Positions 38,592 through 47,732 of a stretch of DNA of 64,000 nt are shown piece after piece. Below the pieces are notes generated by a model. That model did no database searches. It was not told the DNA's origin and worked only from the letters and a program-made list of their open reading frames with translations. Where the stretch lies: NCBI RefSeq assembly GCF_003752415.1, contig NZ_RKHG01000001.1, positions 3,100,001-3,164,000 of the forward strand. The letters are read 5' to 3'. Position 1 is the stretch's first letter. Every line of letters starts with the position of its first letter. Source of the DNA: Luteococcus japonicus (GTDB lineage Bacteria > Actinomycetota > Actinomycetes > Propionibacteriales > Propionibacteriaceae). The position numbers were made by a program, and so were the translations under genes.

Positions 38592-39950
38592 TCAGCCCCA
38601 GATCCCTCCCGGGGCGAAGGTCTGCTCGACGAGCTCGTCGAACCAGCCGGCCTCGCGGGCGACGTCGAGCACCGTGTAGCGCGAGCGGTAGTACATGGCC
38701 TTGGGGAAGGTCTCGCGCAGTTGCTGCACGCTCAGGCCGATGTCCTGCGGGCGGCTGGGGGCACCTGCTGCGCGCAGCTGCGCCTGGAAGTCCGCGGCAG
38801 GCACCAGTTGGGCGGCCAGACGTTCGCGAGTGCGGGGCCAGGCGGCCTTGAGCGTCTCCAGCCGGGCCCGCAGCCCATCGGGGTCGACGTACTTGACCTT
38901 GGTCTCCTTCACGGCGTGGTCCGCCAGGGGGCCGGTGAAGGTGGCACGGATGTCGGCCTCCACCGCCTGCCAGCTGGGCCAGGCGTCGACGGCGGCGTCG
39001 ACGTCCAGGTCCGCGAGGCCACGGGCCATGAAGGGTTCGTAGAAGGCCAGCATGGCCAGGGTGCCGATGGCCACCTTGAAGCCGTGGGACAGCGGCGGGT
39101 CGTCGTCGGCGCCCAGGTGGTCCAGCTCCCAGATGTGGCTGAAGTAGTGCTCCGCACCGGAGGCCGGCCGGGTGCCGCCGTGCACCTGCATGGCCAGCCC
39201 GGACAGCACCAGCCCGTTGACCAGGCCCTCGAAGGCCTCGGGGGCGCCCGCGGCCAGCTCCGTCGGATGGGCCAGGGCGTCGCGGACCCCGGACTGCACC
39301 AGGCTCCAGACATGCTCGTCGATGGGCTCGACGCCGGCGGCGTCGGCGAGGATCCAGTCAGCGCCGCCGGGGATCTTGGCGGCCAGGTCACCGTAACCGG
39401 ATGCCACCATCCACTGCGGGGCGCGGGCCGTCACCTCGAGGTCGAAGACCACCACCTGCGGCGCCGTGCAGTTCACCGTGATCTTGACGCCATTGCTGCT
39501 CATCGGGGCGCCGGCCCCGGTGTAGCCGTCCATGCTGGCGGCCGTGCCCACCACGACATAGCGACGTTCCAGCTCGTGGGCGGCCATCTTGACCAGGTCG
39601 TTGAGGGTTCCGGCGCCGACTGCGACGGGTGTGACGCGCGTCCCGGTGGCTTGGTCGGCGGCGACGATGGCCTCCCGGATGCGTGCCGCATTGTCCAGCG
39701 ACGCGTACAGGGTGGGGCTTCCGGGGAAGACCAGCGGCTCGGCCAGCGGGACGCCGGCCTCACGCAGCGACGCCTCGGTGCGGTCCCCGGCCGCGGCCCA
39801 GGTCTTCTCGTCGGCCACCAGGAGCGCGGCGGAGCCAGGCATCCACGTGGCCATCAGGGCACCCGTCTGGGCCAGGGCTCCACGGGCCACTGCCACCTCG
39901 TCGGTCTGGTCAGCGTCGGCCACGGCGCGCCGTACGGTCTCGTCCATCAT
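38592..39950 (-). CDS. sn-glycerol-1-phosphate dehydrogenase-like (AraM/EgsA family)
   Basis: 452 aa Fe/Zn-type alcohol dehydrogenase fold. The dinucleotide-binding region reads VAVGAGTLNDLVKMAAHE and VGTAASMDGYTGAGAPMS. Metal ligands are plausible in ADWILAD, the His of SGAEHYFSH and the His of PPLSHGFKV. The family includes archaeal EgsA and Bacillus AraM, which reduce dihydroxyacetone phosphate to sn-glycerol-1-phosphate. The C-terminal ~130 residues are an extension. ATG 39950 was chosen for AGAGGA upstream. The gene is on the opposite strand to, and inserted between, rbfA and truB. The bacterial role is unclear; a pentitol- or sugar-phosphate substrate is possible. Confidence 0.8.
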   Translation of the reverse strand: MMDETVRRAVADADQTDEVAVARGALAQTGALMATWMPGSAALLVADEKTWAAAGDRTEASLREAGVPLAEPLVFPGSPTLYASLDNAARIREAIVAADQATGTRVTPVAVGAGTLNDLVKMAAHELERRYVVVGTAASMDGYTGAGAPMSSNGVKITVNCTAPQVVVFDLEVTARAPQWMVASGYGDLAAKIPGGADWILADAAGVEPIDEHVWSLVQSGVRDALAHPTELAAGAPEAFEGLVNGLVLSGLAMQVHGGTRPASGAEHYFSHIWELDHLGADDDPPLSHGFKVAIGTLAMLAFYEPFMARGLADLDVDAAVDAWPSWQAVEADIRATFTGPLADHAVKETKVKYVDPDGLRARLETLKAAWPRTRERLAAQLVPAADFQAQLRAAGAPSRPQDIGLSVQQLRETFPKAMYYRSRYTVLDVAREAGWFDELVEQTFAPGGIWG

Positions 39951-40029
39951 CGATCCTCTCGAAGGCTGTTCCCTCACCCTAGGCTTGCGGTCGTTCGGAA
40001 GGCAGCCCCGCAGCCGTCACAATGGGTCC

Positions 40030-40929
40030 ATGACTTTGCACTCCGGCCTGCTGATCTGCGACAAGCCTCAGGGCTGGACCTCCCACCAGGTAGTGGGCCG
40101 GGTCCGGCGGCTGATGGGAACCCGCAAGGTGGGGCATGCCGGCACCCTGGACCCGATGGCCACCGGAGTGCTGATCGTCGGGGTGAATCGGGCGACGCGG
40201 CTGCTGGGACACCTGGCCCTGCACGACAAGCGGTACGAGGCGACCATCCGGCTGGGCATGGCCACCACCACCGACGATGCCGAGGGCGAGCCGAGCGGGG
40301 GAGCCGACGCCGCACACCTGGACCGGGCGGCGGTGGAGGCGGAGCTGCCCGCCTTCCGCGGGGAGATCCAGCAGGTGCCGAGCTCGGTGAGTGCGATCAA
40401 GGTCAACGGGCAGCGTGCCTACAAGCTGGTGCGCGACGGGGAACAGGTGGAGCTCAAGAGCCGGGCCGTGACGGTCAGCCACTACGAGGTGCTGGACCTG
40501 CGCCACGTGACCGAGGGTGAGCGCACCTACTGTGACGTGGACGTGGAGGTGGAATGCAGCTCGGGCACCTACATCCGTGCCCTGGCCCGGGACCTGGGTG
40601 CGGCTCTGCGGGTGGGCGGACACCTGACGGCGCTGCGTCGCACCCGGATCGGTGGCTACAACCTGACCGACCTGCCCGTGGTGGAGCTGGACTCCGATGA
40701 CCAGCCCGAGCTGTTGGGGATGGCGCGGGCCGCCGCACTGAGCTTCCCCGTAGTCACCCTCGACGAGGAACAGGTCCGCGACGTGGGCTTCGGCCGGAGC
40801 CTCAAGGGACTGGCCGTCCCGGGCAACCCGACGGGGGTGCTGTCCCCGGATGGTGAGCTGCTGGCGCTCTACCGTCCCGACGAGGAGGACCCGGCCATCG
40901 CACGGCCGGTGGCAGTGCTGGCTCAGTGA
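40030..40929 (+). CDS. truB: tRNA pseudouridine(55) synthase
   Basis: 299 aa. Makes pseudouridine 55 in the T-loop of tRNAs. N-terminal GLLICDKPQGWTSHQVVGRVRRLMG and the catalytic Asp in KVGHAGTLDPMATGVL are diagnostic; also KRYEATIRLG and CSSGTYIRALARDLG. C-terminal PUA-like domain. The ATG at 40030 begins the conserved protein; the longer open frame upstream overlaps the opposite-strand dehydrogenase promoter. Ends with a 7-nt convergent overlap with the HPr gene. Confidence 0.95.
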   Translation: MTLHSGLLICDKPQGWTSHQVVGRVRRLMGTRKVGHAGTLDPMATGVLIVGVNRATRLLGHLALHDKRYEATIRLGMATTTDDAEGEPSGGADAAHLDRAAVEAELPAFRGEIQQVPSSVSAIKVNGQRAYKLVRDGEQVELKSRAVTVSHYEVLDLRHVTEGERTYCDVDVEVECSSGTYIRALARDLGAALRVGGHLTALRRTRIGGYNLTDLPVVELDSDDQPELLGMARAAALSFPVVTLDEEQVRDVGFGRSLKGLAVPGNPTGVLSPDGELLALYRPDEEDPAIARPVAVLAQ

Positions 40930-41171
40930 CCCAGTAGGGCGACGACGGCGGCGAGGGCCTGCTCCTCGTCGCGCCCATCGGCAATCACCGTCACCTGCTC
41001 CCCGTGGGCGACCCCCAGGCCGAGCACCTCCCAGGAGCGGGCGAGGCTGGTCATCCGCCCGGCCATCAGGAAGACCGAGCTGGTGTGGGCAGCCACCACC
41101 GCCGCAAGTTCCGCGGCAATGCGGGCATGGATGCCGCCGGGGATGGTCACGGTCACCGTCTGCTGTCGCAT
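40923..41171 (-). CDS. HPr-family phosphocarrier protein
   Basis: 82 aa. The phospho-acceptor histidine is at the canonical position: His15 in TIPGGIHARIAAEL. Residue 46 is Ser (ARSWEVLGLGV), the regulatory site used by HPr kinase in low-GC Gram-positives. In the PTS it would take phosphate from enzyme I and pass it to an EIIA. It is divergent from the glucitol PTS regulator gene, 178 bp away, and AGGAGAG precedes its ATG. No enzyme I gene is present here. It may be the general HPr or one dedicated to glucitol. Confidence 0.9.
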   Translation of the reverse strand: MRQQTVTVTIPGGIHARIAAELAAVVAAHTSSVFLMAGRMTSLARSWEVLGLGVAHGEQVTVIADGRDEEQALAAVVALLGH

Positions 41172-41349
41172 GGTCTGTGCCTCTCCTGCGCTGGGTCCGC
41201 CCATCCTTCCACGGTCGGCCCGTCGCGCGACGCAGGGCGGGTGGTGTCGGAGACTTGCGCAGGTGCTCGCAAGGACCCGGCTCATTCCCGCGGGACTTTC
41301 ACCACTCATCTCGCATAGCGTTCCAACGACCACCAACGAAGGGGGAGCG
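41172..41349. promoter_or_regulatory. Divergent promoter region of HPr and glucitol operon
   Basis: 178 bp between two divergent genes, expected to hold both promoters and the operator of the PRD regulator. I see no clear palindrome or RAT-like antiterminator hairpin. AAGGGGGAG at about 41339-41347 is the ribosome binding site of the regulator. Confidence 0.35.
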
Positions 41350-43254
41350 ATGCAGCGGCCAGCCTTGATCCTGCACCAGCTGGAGACCAGCCTGTCGGTA
41401 GCGCCCGACGCACTGGCCCGGCTGCTGGGCGTGGGCATGCGCACCGTCGCCACGGAGGTCGCCAACCTCAACTCGATGCTCGCGGGCTCGGGCCAGGTGC
41501 GGCTGATCAATGGCCGCTACCGCCTGCGCGTGGTCGACAATGCGGCCTTCGAGGAGGCCCGACGCCAGGTCACCGGGGTGAAGGACTCCTTCAACGATCC
41601 GCAGCACCGCGTCAGCCACATCCTCGCCCAACTGGTGCTCAGCACCGGCCCGGTCCGCATCGAGACCCTGGCCCGCGGCATGAATGTGGGCCGCACCACC
41701 GTCACCGCAGACCTGGTGACGCTGCGCAGACTGCTGGCCGAGATGGACGTGCGGGTCCAGGGGCGGCCCCACGTCGGGCTGCAGCTGGAGGGCGATGAGC
41801 TGGCAATCCGGCTTGCCGTGCTGCGCCACGCCTACCGGCGGGCCTACGGCAGCTACCCGTTGGGTACCGCGCTGCTCGACATCCTCGACGAGGCATGCGC
41901 CGAGTTCAGCTTCGACGAGGGCGTGGCCATGGAGGTGGTGCGGTGGATGACCGTCGCGCTGGACCGCCGGCTGTCCGGCCACGGCCTGGACGAGCTGCCC
42001 CAGAGCCACGAGCAGCTGACCGGCACCGACGCCCACGCCTTCGCCATCCGCGTGGCACAGGGCATCGAGCGGGTCACGGGGGAGAGCCTGCCGTCGGCCG
42101 AGGTGCTCTACCTGGCCATTCCCGCCGCCGGACGCAGGACCCCGATGGGCACCGGCGTCGCCACCCGGGAGTCCGTCGAGGCCGAGACCCGGATGCTGGT
42201 CGACCAGGTCTTTGCCCGGATCGCGGACGTGCTGGAGATCGACGTGCAGCCCCGGGAGCTGCTGACGGAATTCACCCAGCACGTCGGCTTCATGGTGAAC
42301 CGGATGCGCTACGGCCTCTCGGTGGAGGCGGACCTGGACGTGCCGGAACTGCGCGTCCGCTTCCCGCTGGCGGTCCGGATGGCTGAGCTCGCGAGTGACG
42401 TGGTGCGGGAGCAGGTGGGGTTGACGATGGACGAGACGGAGCTCGCCCTGGCCGCCACGTATTTCCAGGTCTTCCTCGATGACAGTGAACAGCAGGGCCG
42501 TCGGCCCTTCCGGATCGGGATCCACACCCGACGCGGGCCGGCCGCCGCCTCGCTGCTCAAGGGCCAGCTCGGCCGTGCCCTGTCCGTTCCCACCGAATAC
42601 CTGCTGGTCAGCTCGGCGCAGGAGGTCACCGACAAGGGCGTGGACCTGTTGGTCACCGCCCCCGGCACCTCCCTGGATGTGGCCGTGCCCACCATCGAGC
42701 TCTCGGAGCTCTTCGACCGTGGTGAGTTGATCAACAAGCTGTCCAGGATGCACTTCCCGCACTTCGGCCCGCTGCTGAACGACCGCGCCGACGGGTCGAT
42801 GCTGGTGCTGCTGCTGGGGCCGGACCGCATCGTCCAGCTGCCCGCCGGCTGCGGGCACGACGAGGCGGCAACCCGCCTGGCCCACCACCTGGCCGACCTC
42901 GGGCTGGTGGACGAGTTCTTCCTGGACGCGCTGGCCGAGCGGCTCGTCGAGACCGAACCGGTACTGGTGGGGGACCGCCTCGCCTTCCCCCACGCCAGCT
43001 CGCCCGGGCTGGCCAGCGTCAGCTGTGCACTCGGGCTGGTGGCTGCCACCGATGAGGAGCCGGCCCGGCTGGTCTTCCTGATGGCGGTCCCGGAGAAGGA
43101 GAACTACGACGACCAGGTGCTGATCCGCACCTACGAGGAATTGATCCGCGTCGGCACCAACCCGCGCCTGATGGACCGCCTGTGTGCCATCAGCACCTAC
43201 CCAGACCTCCTCGGCCTGTTCGAGGACCTTCGAGACCACAACCAGGGGAACTGA
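41350..43254 (+). CDS. PRD-domain transcriptional regulator of glucitol PTS (MtlR/GutR-like)
   Basis: 634 aa. N-terminal helix-turn-helix pair (VAPDALARLLGVGMRTVATEVANLN and a second around GMNVGRTTVTADLVTLRRLL). Two PTS regulation domains follow (about 175-290 and 295-400; His-containing blocks such as FTQHVGFMVNRMRYGL). Then comes a IIB-like segment and a C-terminal IIA-like domain (LVGDRLAFPHASSPGLASVSCALGLVA with a phosphorylatable His). This multi-domain layout belongs to DNA-binding activators of the MtlR/LicR/ManR type rather than short RNA antiterminators. It would activate the operon when glucitol is transported. First gene of a seven-gene run ending at 46644. Confidence 0.9.
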   Translation: MQRPALILHQLETSLSVAPDALARLLGVGMRTVATEVANLNSMLAGSGQVRLINGRYRLRVVDNAAFEEARRQVTGVKDSFNDPQHRVSHILAQLVLSTGPVRIETLARGMNVGRTTVTADLVTLRRLLAEMDVRVQGRPHVGLQLEGDELAIRLAVLRHAYRRAYGSYPLGTALLDILDEACAEFSFDEGVAMEVVRWMTVALDRRLSGHGLDELPQSHEQLTGTDAHAFAIRVAQGIERVTGESLPSAEVLYLAIPAAGRRTPMGTGVATRESVEAETRMLVDQVFARIADVLEIDVQPRELLTEFTQHVGFMVNRMRYGLSVEADLDVPELRVRFPLAVRMAELASDVVREQVGLTMDETELALAATYFQVFLDDSEQQGRRPFRIGIHTRRGPAAASLLKGQLGRALSVPTEYLLVSSAQEVTDKGVDLLVTAPGTSLDVAVPTIELSELFDRGELINKLSRMHFPHFGPLLNDRADGSMLVLLLGPDRIVQLPAGCGHDEAATRLAHHLADLGLVDEFFLDALAERLVETEPVLVGDRLAFPHASSPGLASVSCALGLVAATDEEPARLVFLMAVPEKENYDDQVLIRTYEELIRVGTNPRLMDRLCAISTYPDLLGLFEDLRDHNQGN

Positions 43255-43255
43255 C

Positions 43256-43702
43256 ATGTTCTGGCCCGTGATGATCGGCTTTGCCGTCTTCTACCTGTTG
43301 CAGACCGTCCTGGCCATGCGACAGGCCACCAACTACACCAAGCACTACGGCACGATGCGCCGCCAGGGACGCGTGGCCATCGGCAAGCAGAAGAACCTGG
43401 TGGCCAATGGCGCCATCGTGATGTTCCGGCTGGACGACCAGGACGTGGTCGTCGAGGGTGTGCGGCTCAGCGGGGTGACCGTCTTCTCCCGCTTCAAGCC
43501 CTTCACCACCTTCGACGGGCAGCGCCTGGCCGACGTCGACGCCAGCACCCACCGCGAACTCAACAAGAGCCTGCGGGCGGCCGTCGCGAATGCCCGCGAC
43601 AACTTCCTGCTCGTCTCGGAGGGACGCATTCCCCCCGAGCCCCCGGGTCCGGTCACCAAGCTGTTCAGCCGCTTCGGCGGCAAGCAGCAGGCCATGGCCT
43701 GA
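43256..43702 (+). CDS. Glucitol operon activator GutM-like protein
   Basis: 148 aa with one N-terminal transmembrane helix (MFWPVMIGFAVFYLLQTVLAM) followed by a basic cytoplasmic domain (YTKHYGTMRRQGRVAIGKQKN). This matches GutM/SrlM, the auxiliary activator of the E. coli glucitol operon. It begins 1 nt after the regulator stop. The mechanism is not well established; a membrane-located sensor or accessory role is likely. Confidence 0.85.
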   Translation: MFWPVMIGFAVFYLLQTVLAMRQATNYTKHYGTMRRQGRVAIGKQKNLVANGAIVMFRLDDQDVVVEGVRLSGVTVFSRFKPFTTFDGQRLADVDASTHRELNKSLRAAVANARDNFLLVSEGRIPPEPPGPVTKLFSRFGGKQQAMA

Positions 43703-43733
43703 CGGATCCCTTCCACCTCTGAAAGGAATGACC

Positions 43734-44285
43734 ATGAATTACTTTGCCGATGCAGCCACCTGGTTCATCGGGCTCTTCCGGGCTGGAGGCGAGACCTTCA
43801 TCAGCTGGATGACGGGCATCGTCCCGCTGGTCCTGATGCTGCTCATCGCCATGAACTCGCTGATCCAGATGATTGGCGAGGACAAGATCAACAACCTGGC
43901 CCGCAAGGCCTCCGGAAACCCGGTCAGCCGCTACCTGGTCCTGCCCTTCCTGGGCTTCTTCATGCTGGCCAACCCGATGGGCTTCACCCTGGGCCGTTTC
44001 CTCCCGGAGAAGTACAAGCCCAGCTACTACGCCAGTGGCGCGCAGTTCTGCCACACCTCGAGCGGTATCTTCCCGCACATCAACGCCGGTGAGCTGTTCA
44101 TCTGGCTGGGCATCGCCAAGGGCATCGAGCAGCTGGGCCTCAACTCCGCCGAGCTGGCCGTGCGCTACCTGATCCTGGGCGTTGTGCTCAACTTCATCGG
44201 TGGCTGGACCACCGACTTCATCACCCCCTGGGTCGCCAAGCAGCAGGGCGTCACCCTCAGCTCCGAAGTGAAGGTGTCGGCATGA
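43734..44285 (+). CDS. srlA: PTS glucitol/sorbitol EIIC component
   Basis: 183 aa membrane protein, 3-4 helices, family EIIC-Gut (E. coli SrlA is of similar length). Recognisable blocks are the [29 protein letters not shown] segment in short, the [19 protein letters not shown] block and the C-terminal helix with [14 protein letters not shown]. It forms the sugar-translocating unit with the EIIBC partner. The ATG at 43734 is preceded by AAAGG at 7 nt; the ATG at 43728 is too close to that site. Confidence 0.92.
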   Translation: MNYFADAATWFIGLFRAGGETFISWMTGIVPLVLMLLIAMNSLIQMIGEDKINNLARKASGNPVSRYLVLPFLGFFMLANPMGFTLGRFLPEKYKPSYYASGAQFCHTSSGIFPHINAGELFIWLGIAKGIEQLGLNSAELAVRYLILGVVLNFIGGWTTDFITPWVAKQQGVTLSSEVKVSA

Positions 44286-45295
44286 GCGAGTACAGGTCCG
44301 TCGTCGTCGAGAAGGGGCAGGGTGGCTGGGGCGGCCCGCTGACCATCACCCCGACGCCCGAGAAGAACAAGATCGTCTACATCGTCGGTGGCGGCAGCAA
44401 GCCCGCCGTCGTCGACACCCTGGTGGAGCTGACCGGCTGCGAGGCCGTCAACGGTTTCCAGACCTCGGTTCCGGATGACCAGATCGCCATGGTGGTCATC
44501 GACTGCGGTGGCACCCTGCGTTGCGGCATCTACCCCAAGAAGAACATCCCAACGATCAACATCATCAACACCGGCAAGACCGGCCCCCTGGCCCAGTTCA
44601 TCCACGAGGGCATCTACGTCTCCGCTGTCTCCTCGGACCAGGTCCGCCTGGCCGATGGTGCCGAGACCCAGGCCAAGGCCGCCGCCGTGGGCGCCGCCGA
44701 CGAGGCCGCCAAGGTGAAGTTCACCGCGGACAAGAAGGTCTCCGAGACCCTGGCGGAGCAGAAGAAGCAGGGCCTGATGATGAAGATCGGCCTGGGGGCC
44801 GGCAAGGTCGTCGCCATCTTCTACCAGGCTGGCCGCGACGCGATCCAGACCATGATCAACACCATCCTGCCGTTCATGGCCTTCATCTCGATGCTGATCG
44901 GCATCATCAATGCCTCGGGCTTCGGCGAGTGGTTCACCCACTTCCTGACGCCGCTGGCCGGTTCCGGCTGGGGCCTGATGGTGCTGGGCTTCATCTGCTC
45001 GATCCCCTTCCTGTCGCCGCTGCTCGGCCCGGGAGCTGTGATCGGCCAGATCATCGGTACCCTCATCGGTGTCGAGATCGGCAAGGGCAATGTTGCTCCG
45101 CACCTGGCCCTGCCGGCCCTGTTCGCCATCAACACCCAGAACGCGTGCGACTTCATCCCCGTCGGCCTGGGCCTTGCCGAGGCCGAGCCGGAGACCGTCG
45201 AGGTCGGCGTGCCCGCAGTGCTCTACTCCCGCTTCCTGAACGGCGTCCCCCGCGTGGCGATCGCCTGGCTGGCAAGCATTGGCCTCTATTCCTGA
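44282..45295 (+). CDS. srlE: PTS glucitol/sorbitol EIIB(C2) component
   Basis: 337 aa. The N-terminal ~180 residues are the cytoplasmic IIB domain, beginning [19 protein letters not shown], with the phosphorylatable Cys in TGCEAVNGF. The C-terminal half is the second membrane part ([28 protein letters not shown]). Sorbitol is phosphorylated to sorbitol-6-phosphate during uptake. Overlaps srlA by 4 nt. Confidence 0.93.
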   Translation: MSEYRSVVVEKGQGGWGGPLTITPTPEKNKIVYIVGGGSKPAVVDTLVELTGCEAVNGFQTSVPDDQIAMVVIDCGGTLRCGIYPKKNIPTINIINTGKTGPLAQFIHEGIYVSAVSSDQVRLADGAETQAKAAAVGAADEAAKVKFTADKKVSETLAEQKKQGLMMKIGLGAGKVVAIFYQAGRDAIQTMINTILPFMAFISMLIGIINASGFGEWFTHFLTPLAGSGWGLMVLGFICSIPFLSPLLGPGAVIGQIIGTLIGVEIGKGNVAPHLALPALFAINTQNACDFIPVGLGLAEAEPETVEVGVPAVLYSRFLNGVPRVAIAWLASIGLYS

Positions 45296-45322
45296 CCGTA
45301 CGCACCAGAAACTGGAGCTGAC

Positions 45323-45688
45323 ATGACCGAGATCTTCCGTACCACCGTCCGCGACGCCGGCAGCATGGCCGCCGCCTTCATCTCCGACGGGCTGTTCGTC
45401 ACCTTCGGTGAGAACGCCCCCGACGCCCTGAAGGACTATTGCTTCATCATCGACATGGGCCAGACCACCGCGGACCTGCAGGTGGGACAGGTCTTCACCG
45501 TCGATGGCAAGCCCTTCCCCATCACCGCCGTCGGGGAGGCGGCCCAGAAGAATCTCAACGGTCTGGGTCACATCACCGTCAACGTCGACGGCGGCCAGAA
45601 GGCCAGCCTGTCGGGTGCCATCCACATCCTGTGCGAGGACGGCACGCCCGAGGTCGCGGTGGGCAGCGTGCTCACCATCGAGGCATGA
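45323..45688 (+). CDS. srlB: PTS glucitol/sorbitol EIIA component
   Basis: 121 aa soluble phosphotransfer protein of the IIA-Gut family; E. coli SrlB has 123 aa. The conserved blocks LFVTFGENAPDALKDYCFIIDM and LGHITVNVDG are present. It takes phosphate from an HPr and passes it to the EIIB domain. ATGA overlap with the following dehydrogenase gene. Confidence 0.92.
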   Translation: MTEIFRTTVRDAGSMAAAFISDGLFVTFGENAPDALKDYCFIIDMGQTTADLQVGQVFTVDGKPFPITAVGEAAQKNLNGLGHITVNVDGGQKASLSGAIHILCEDGTPEVAVGSVLTIEA

Positions 45689-46644
45689 GCGATTCATCAG
45701 TGGCCAGCTGGCTCCCGCACCTGCGGGGCCGGCTGGCCGACGAGCGGGGCCTGCCCCGTCTCCGGGTGCTGCCCGGGGACGGGGCAGTCCTGCGCCTGGA
45801 CGTGGAATGGCCCGCTTCCGGTGCCGTCCTGGGCCGGGTGGCGCTGGTCACCGGTGCGGCGCAGGGCTTCGGCCGTGAGATCGCCGAGCAGCTGGCGGAC
45901 CTGGGCTGCTGGGTGGCCGTCGCCGACCTGAACCTGGCGGGAGCCCGAGAGGTTGCCCGCGGGATCAACGAACGGCACGGCACGGGCCGAAGCCTCGCCG
46001 TGGAGGTCGACGTGGCCGACGAGGCCAGTTTCGCGGCGGCCGTCGAGGACGTCGTGGCCTTCTTCGGCGGGATCGACCTGTTCGTCTCCAATGCCGGGAT
46101 CGTGCGGGCCGGGTCCGTGGGGGAAATCACCCCCGAGGACTTCGACCTCGTGACCCGGGTGAACTACCGCGGCTATTTCGTCGGGGTGCGGGCCGTCGCA
46201 CCCGTGTTGGCCGCCCAGCATGCCGCGGCGCCGGAGCACTGGTTCGACATCGTCGAGGTGAACTCCAAGTCCGGGCTGTCCGGTTCCCGGAAGAACTTCG
46301 CCTATGCGGGCAGCAAGTTCGGCGGGATCGGGCTCACCCAGTCCTTCGCGTTGGAACTCGTCGAGCAGGGGATCAAGGTGAACGCCGTCTGCCCCGGCAA
46401 CTACCTGGACGGGCCGCTGTGGACGGATCCGGAGCTTGGGCTGCTGGTGCAGTACCTGGCCGCTGGCAAGGTCCCGGGCGCCACCACCGTCGACGACGTG
46501 CGTCGTCACTACGAGGCACAGGTGCCGATGGGCCGGGGCTGCCGGCCCGCAGACGTGGTGCGGGCCATCCGCTACTGCGTGGAGCAGGCCTACGAGACGG
46601 GTCAGGCAATTCCCGTCACCGGCGGCCAGACCATGCTCCACTGA
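45685..46644 (+). CDS. SDR dehydrogenase, probable sorbitol-6-phosphate dehydrogenase
   Basis: 319 aa short-chain dehydrogenase. Nucleotide-binding motif TGAAQGFG at residues 56-63, NAG in SNAGIV, catalytic Ser in VNSKSG and the YxxxK pair in YAGSKFG. Other features (CPGNYLDGPLW, QAIPVTGGQ) match bacterial sorbitol-6-phosphate 2-dehydrogenases, which form fructose-6-phosphate. An N-terminal extension of about 50 residues precedes the Rossmann fold. Its place as last gene of the glucitol PTS operon supports the assignment. Confidence 0.88.
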   Translation: MSDSSVASWLPHLRGRLADERGLPRLRVLPGDGAVLRLDVEWPASGAVLGRVALVTGAAQGFGREIAEQLADLGCWVAVADLNLAGAREVARGINERHGTGRSLAVEVDVADEASFAAAVEDVVAFFGGIDLFVSNAGIVRAGSVGEITPEDFDLVTRVNYRGYFVGVRAVAPVLAAQHAAAPEHWFDIVEVNSKSGLSGSRKNFAYAGSKFGGIGLTQSFALELVEQGIKVNAVCPGNYLDGPLWTDPELGLLVQYLAAGKVPGATTVDDVRRHYEAQVPMGRGCRPADVVRAIRYCVEQAYETGQAIPVTGGQTMLH

Positions 46645-46654
46645 CTTCGGCGGG

Positions 46655-46960
46655 TCAACTGACCAACCGGGCAAGTGCCGCCGCGGCCGCCCCCAGCAGC
46701 ACCACCACGAGGTAGGGGGCGCGCCGCCACAGCGCCACCCCGGCCACCACGAGGGCCACCAGCCGGGCATCCAGCACGAGCCGCTGCCCGTCGCCGACGG
46801 CATTGAGCATCACCAGGGAACCCAACAGGCCGATGGTCATAGCCGAGGTGACCTGCATCACCCGCGGCTTCTCCACCCAGTGTGTGGGCAGCAGGTAGCC
46901 GGCCAACTTGGTGCAGTAGCCCACCAGACAGGCGGTGAGAACCCATCCCCACAGGCTCAT
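46655..46960 (-). CDS. azlD: AzlD-family branched-chain amino acid exporter subunit
   Basis: 101 aa, three to four hydrophobic helices. It is the small partner of AzlC; together they export branched-chain amino acids (BrnFE in Corynebacterium, also linked to methionine). Typical segments: GYCTKLAGYLLPTHW and LNAVGDGQRLVLDARLVALVVAG. Start ATG 46960 overlaps the azlC stop by 4 nt. Confidence 0.88.
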   Translation of the reverse strand: MSLWGWVLTACLVGYCTKLAGYLLPTHWVEKPRVMQVTSAMTIGLLGSLVMLNAVGDGQRLVLDARLVALVVAGVALWRRAPYLVVVLLGAAAAALARLVS

Positions 46961-47619
46961 CGCGTCGCCCTCCGCCCCAGCCACAGGCTCATCCCTGCTG
47001 CGACGGCTGCAGCGGCCAGCAGCGGCAGGCCGGGGGCCAACACTGGGACCAGCAACAACGTGACGAAGGCCGAGGCCACCGCGATGGCCACCGTGTCCCG
47101 GTTGTGCAACCGCGGCCACAGCAGGCCCAGGAAGGCGGCCACCGCGGCACCGTCGAGACCCCAGGTCTTCGGGTCGCCCAGCGCATTGCCCAGCACGGCC
47201 CCCAGGAGGGTGAACAGGTTCCACAAGATGAACACGCCCAGCCCCGCGCTCCAGAAGCCGCGTCGCTGCTCGTCGGCAATGTCCTGAGCCACGGAGGTGG
47301 CCACCGACTCGTCGATGGTGACGTGTGCCTGCAGCAGGCGGGTGAGGCCGCGGGGTGCGAAGGCGGCATTCATCTGCGCGCCGTAGATCAGGTTGCGGAT
47401 GCCCAGCAGGCTTGCTGAGACCAGGGCCGGGGCGCCGCCGCCGGCAATGGCCCCGACGAAGGCGAACTGGGAGCCGCCGGTGAACATCAGCGCACTGAGG
47501 GCCTGTGTCTGCAACACGGACAGGCCTGCGGCGATGCCCAGCGCGCCGAAGGAGATGCCGTACAGGCCCGTGGCCACGGAGACGGACAGGCCCATCCGCA
47601 CTGCTGGTGTGATCTGCAT
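46957..47619 (-). CDS. azlC: AzlC-family branched-chain amino acid permease
   Basis: 220 aa from ATG 47619 (248 aa if GTG 47703 is used). About seven membrane helices; family motifs SFGALGIAAGLS, MFTGGSQFAFVGAIAGGG, LGIRNLIYGAQMN and DESVATSV. I prefer ATG 47619 because the conserved protein begins there and TAGCAT (47630-47635, minus strand) lies 10 nt before it, consistent with a nearly leaderless mRNA. The upstream extension is Pro/Ser-rich and overlaps the divergent ribF promoter. Confidence 0.85.
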   Translation of the reverse strand: MQITPAVRMGLSVSVATGLYGISFGALGIAAGLSVLQTQALSALMFTGGSQFAFVGAIAGGGAPALVSASLLGIRNLIYGAQMNAAFAPRGLTRLLQAHVTIDESVATSVAQDIADEQRRGFWSAGLGVFILWNLFTLLGAVLGNALGDPKTWGLDGAAVAAFLGLLWPRLHNRDTVAIAVASAFVTLLLVPVLAPGLPLLAAAAVAAGMSLWLGRRATR

Positions 47620-47732
47620 GGTGACGGCGATGCTAGGCGCTGGCGGCGGCTCGGCATGACCGGGTCCGGTGGGCGAACTAGACTGCGGTGTCGTCGTCGC
47701 CACCGGTGCGACGCAGGGAACAGGGGCGGAAC

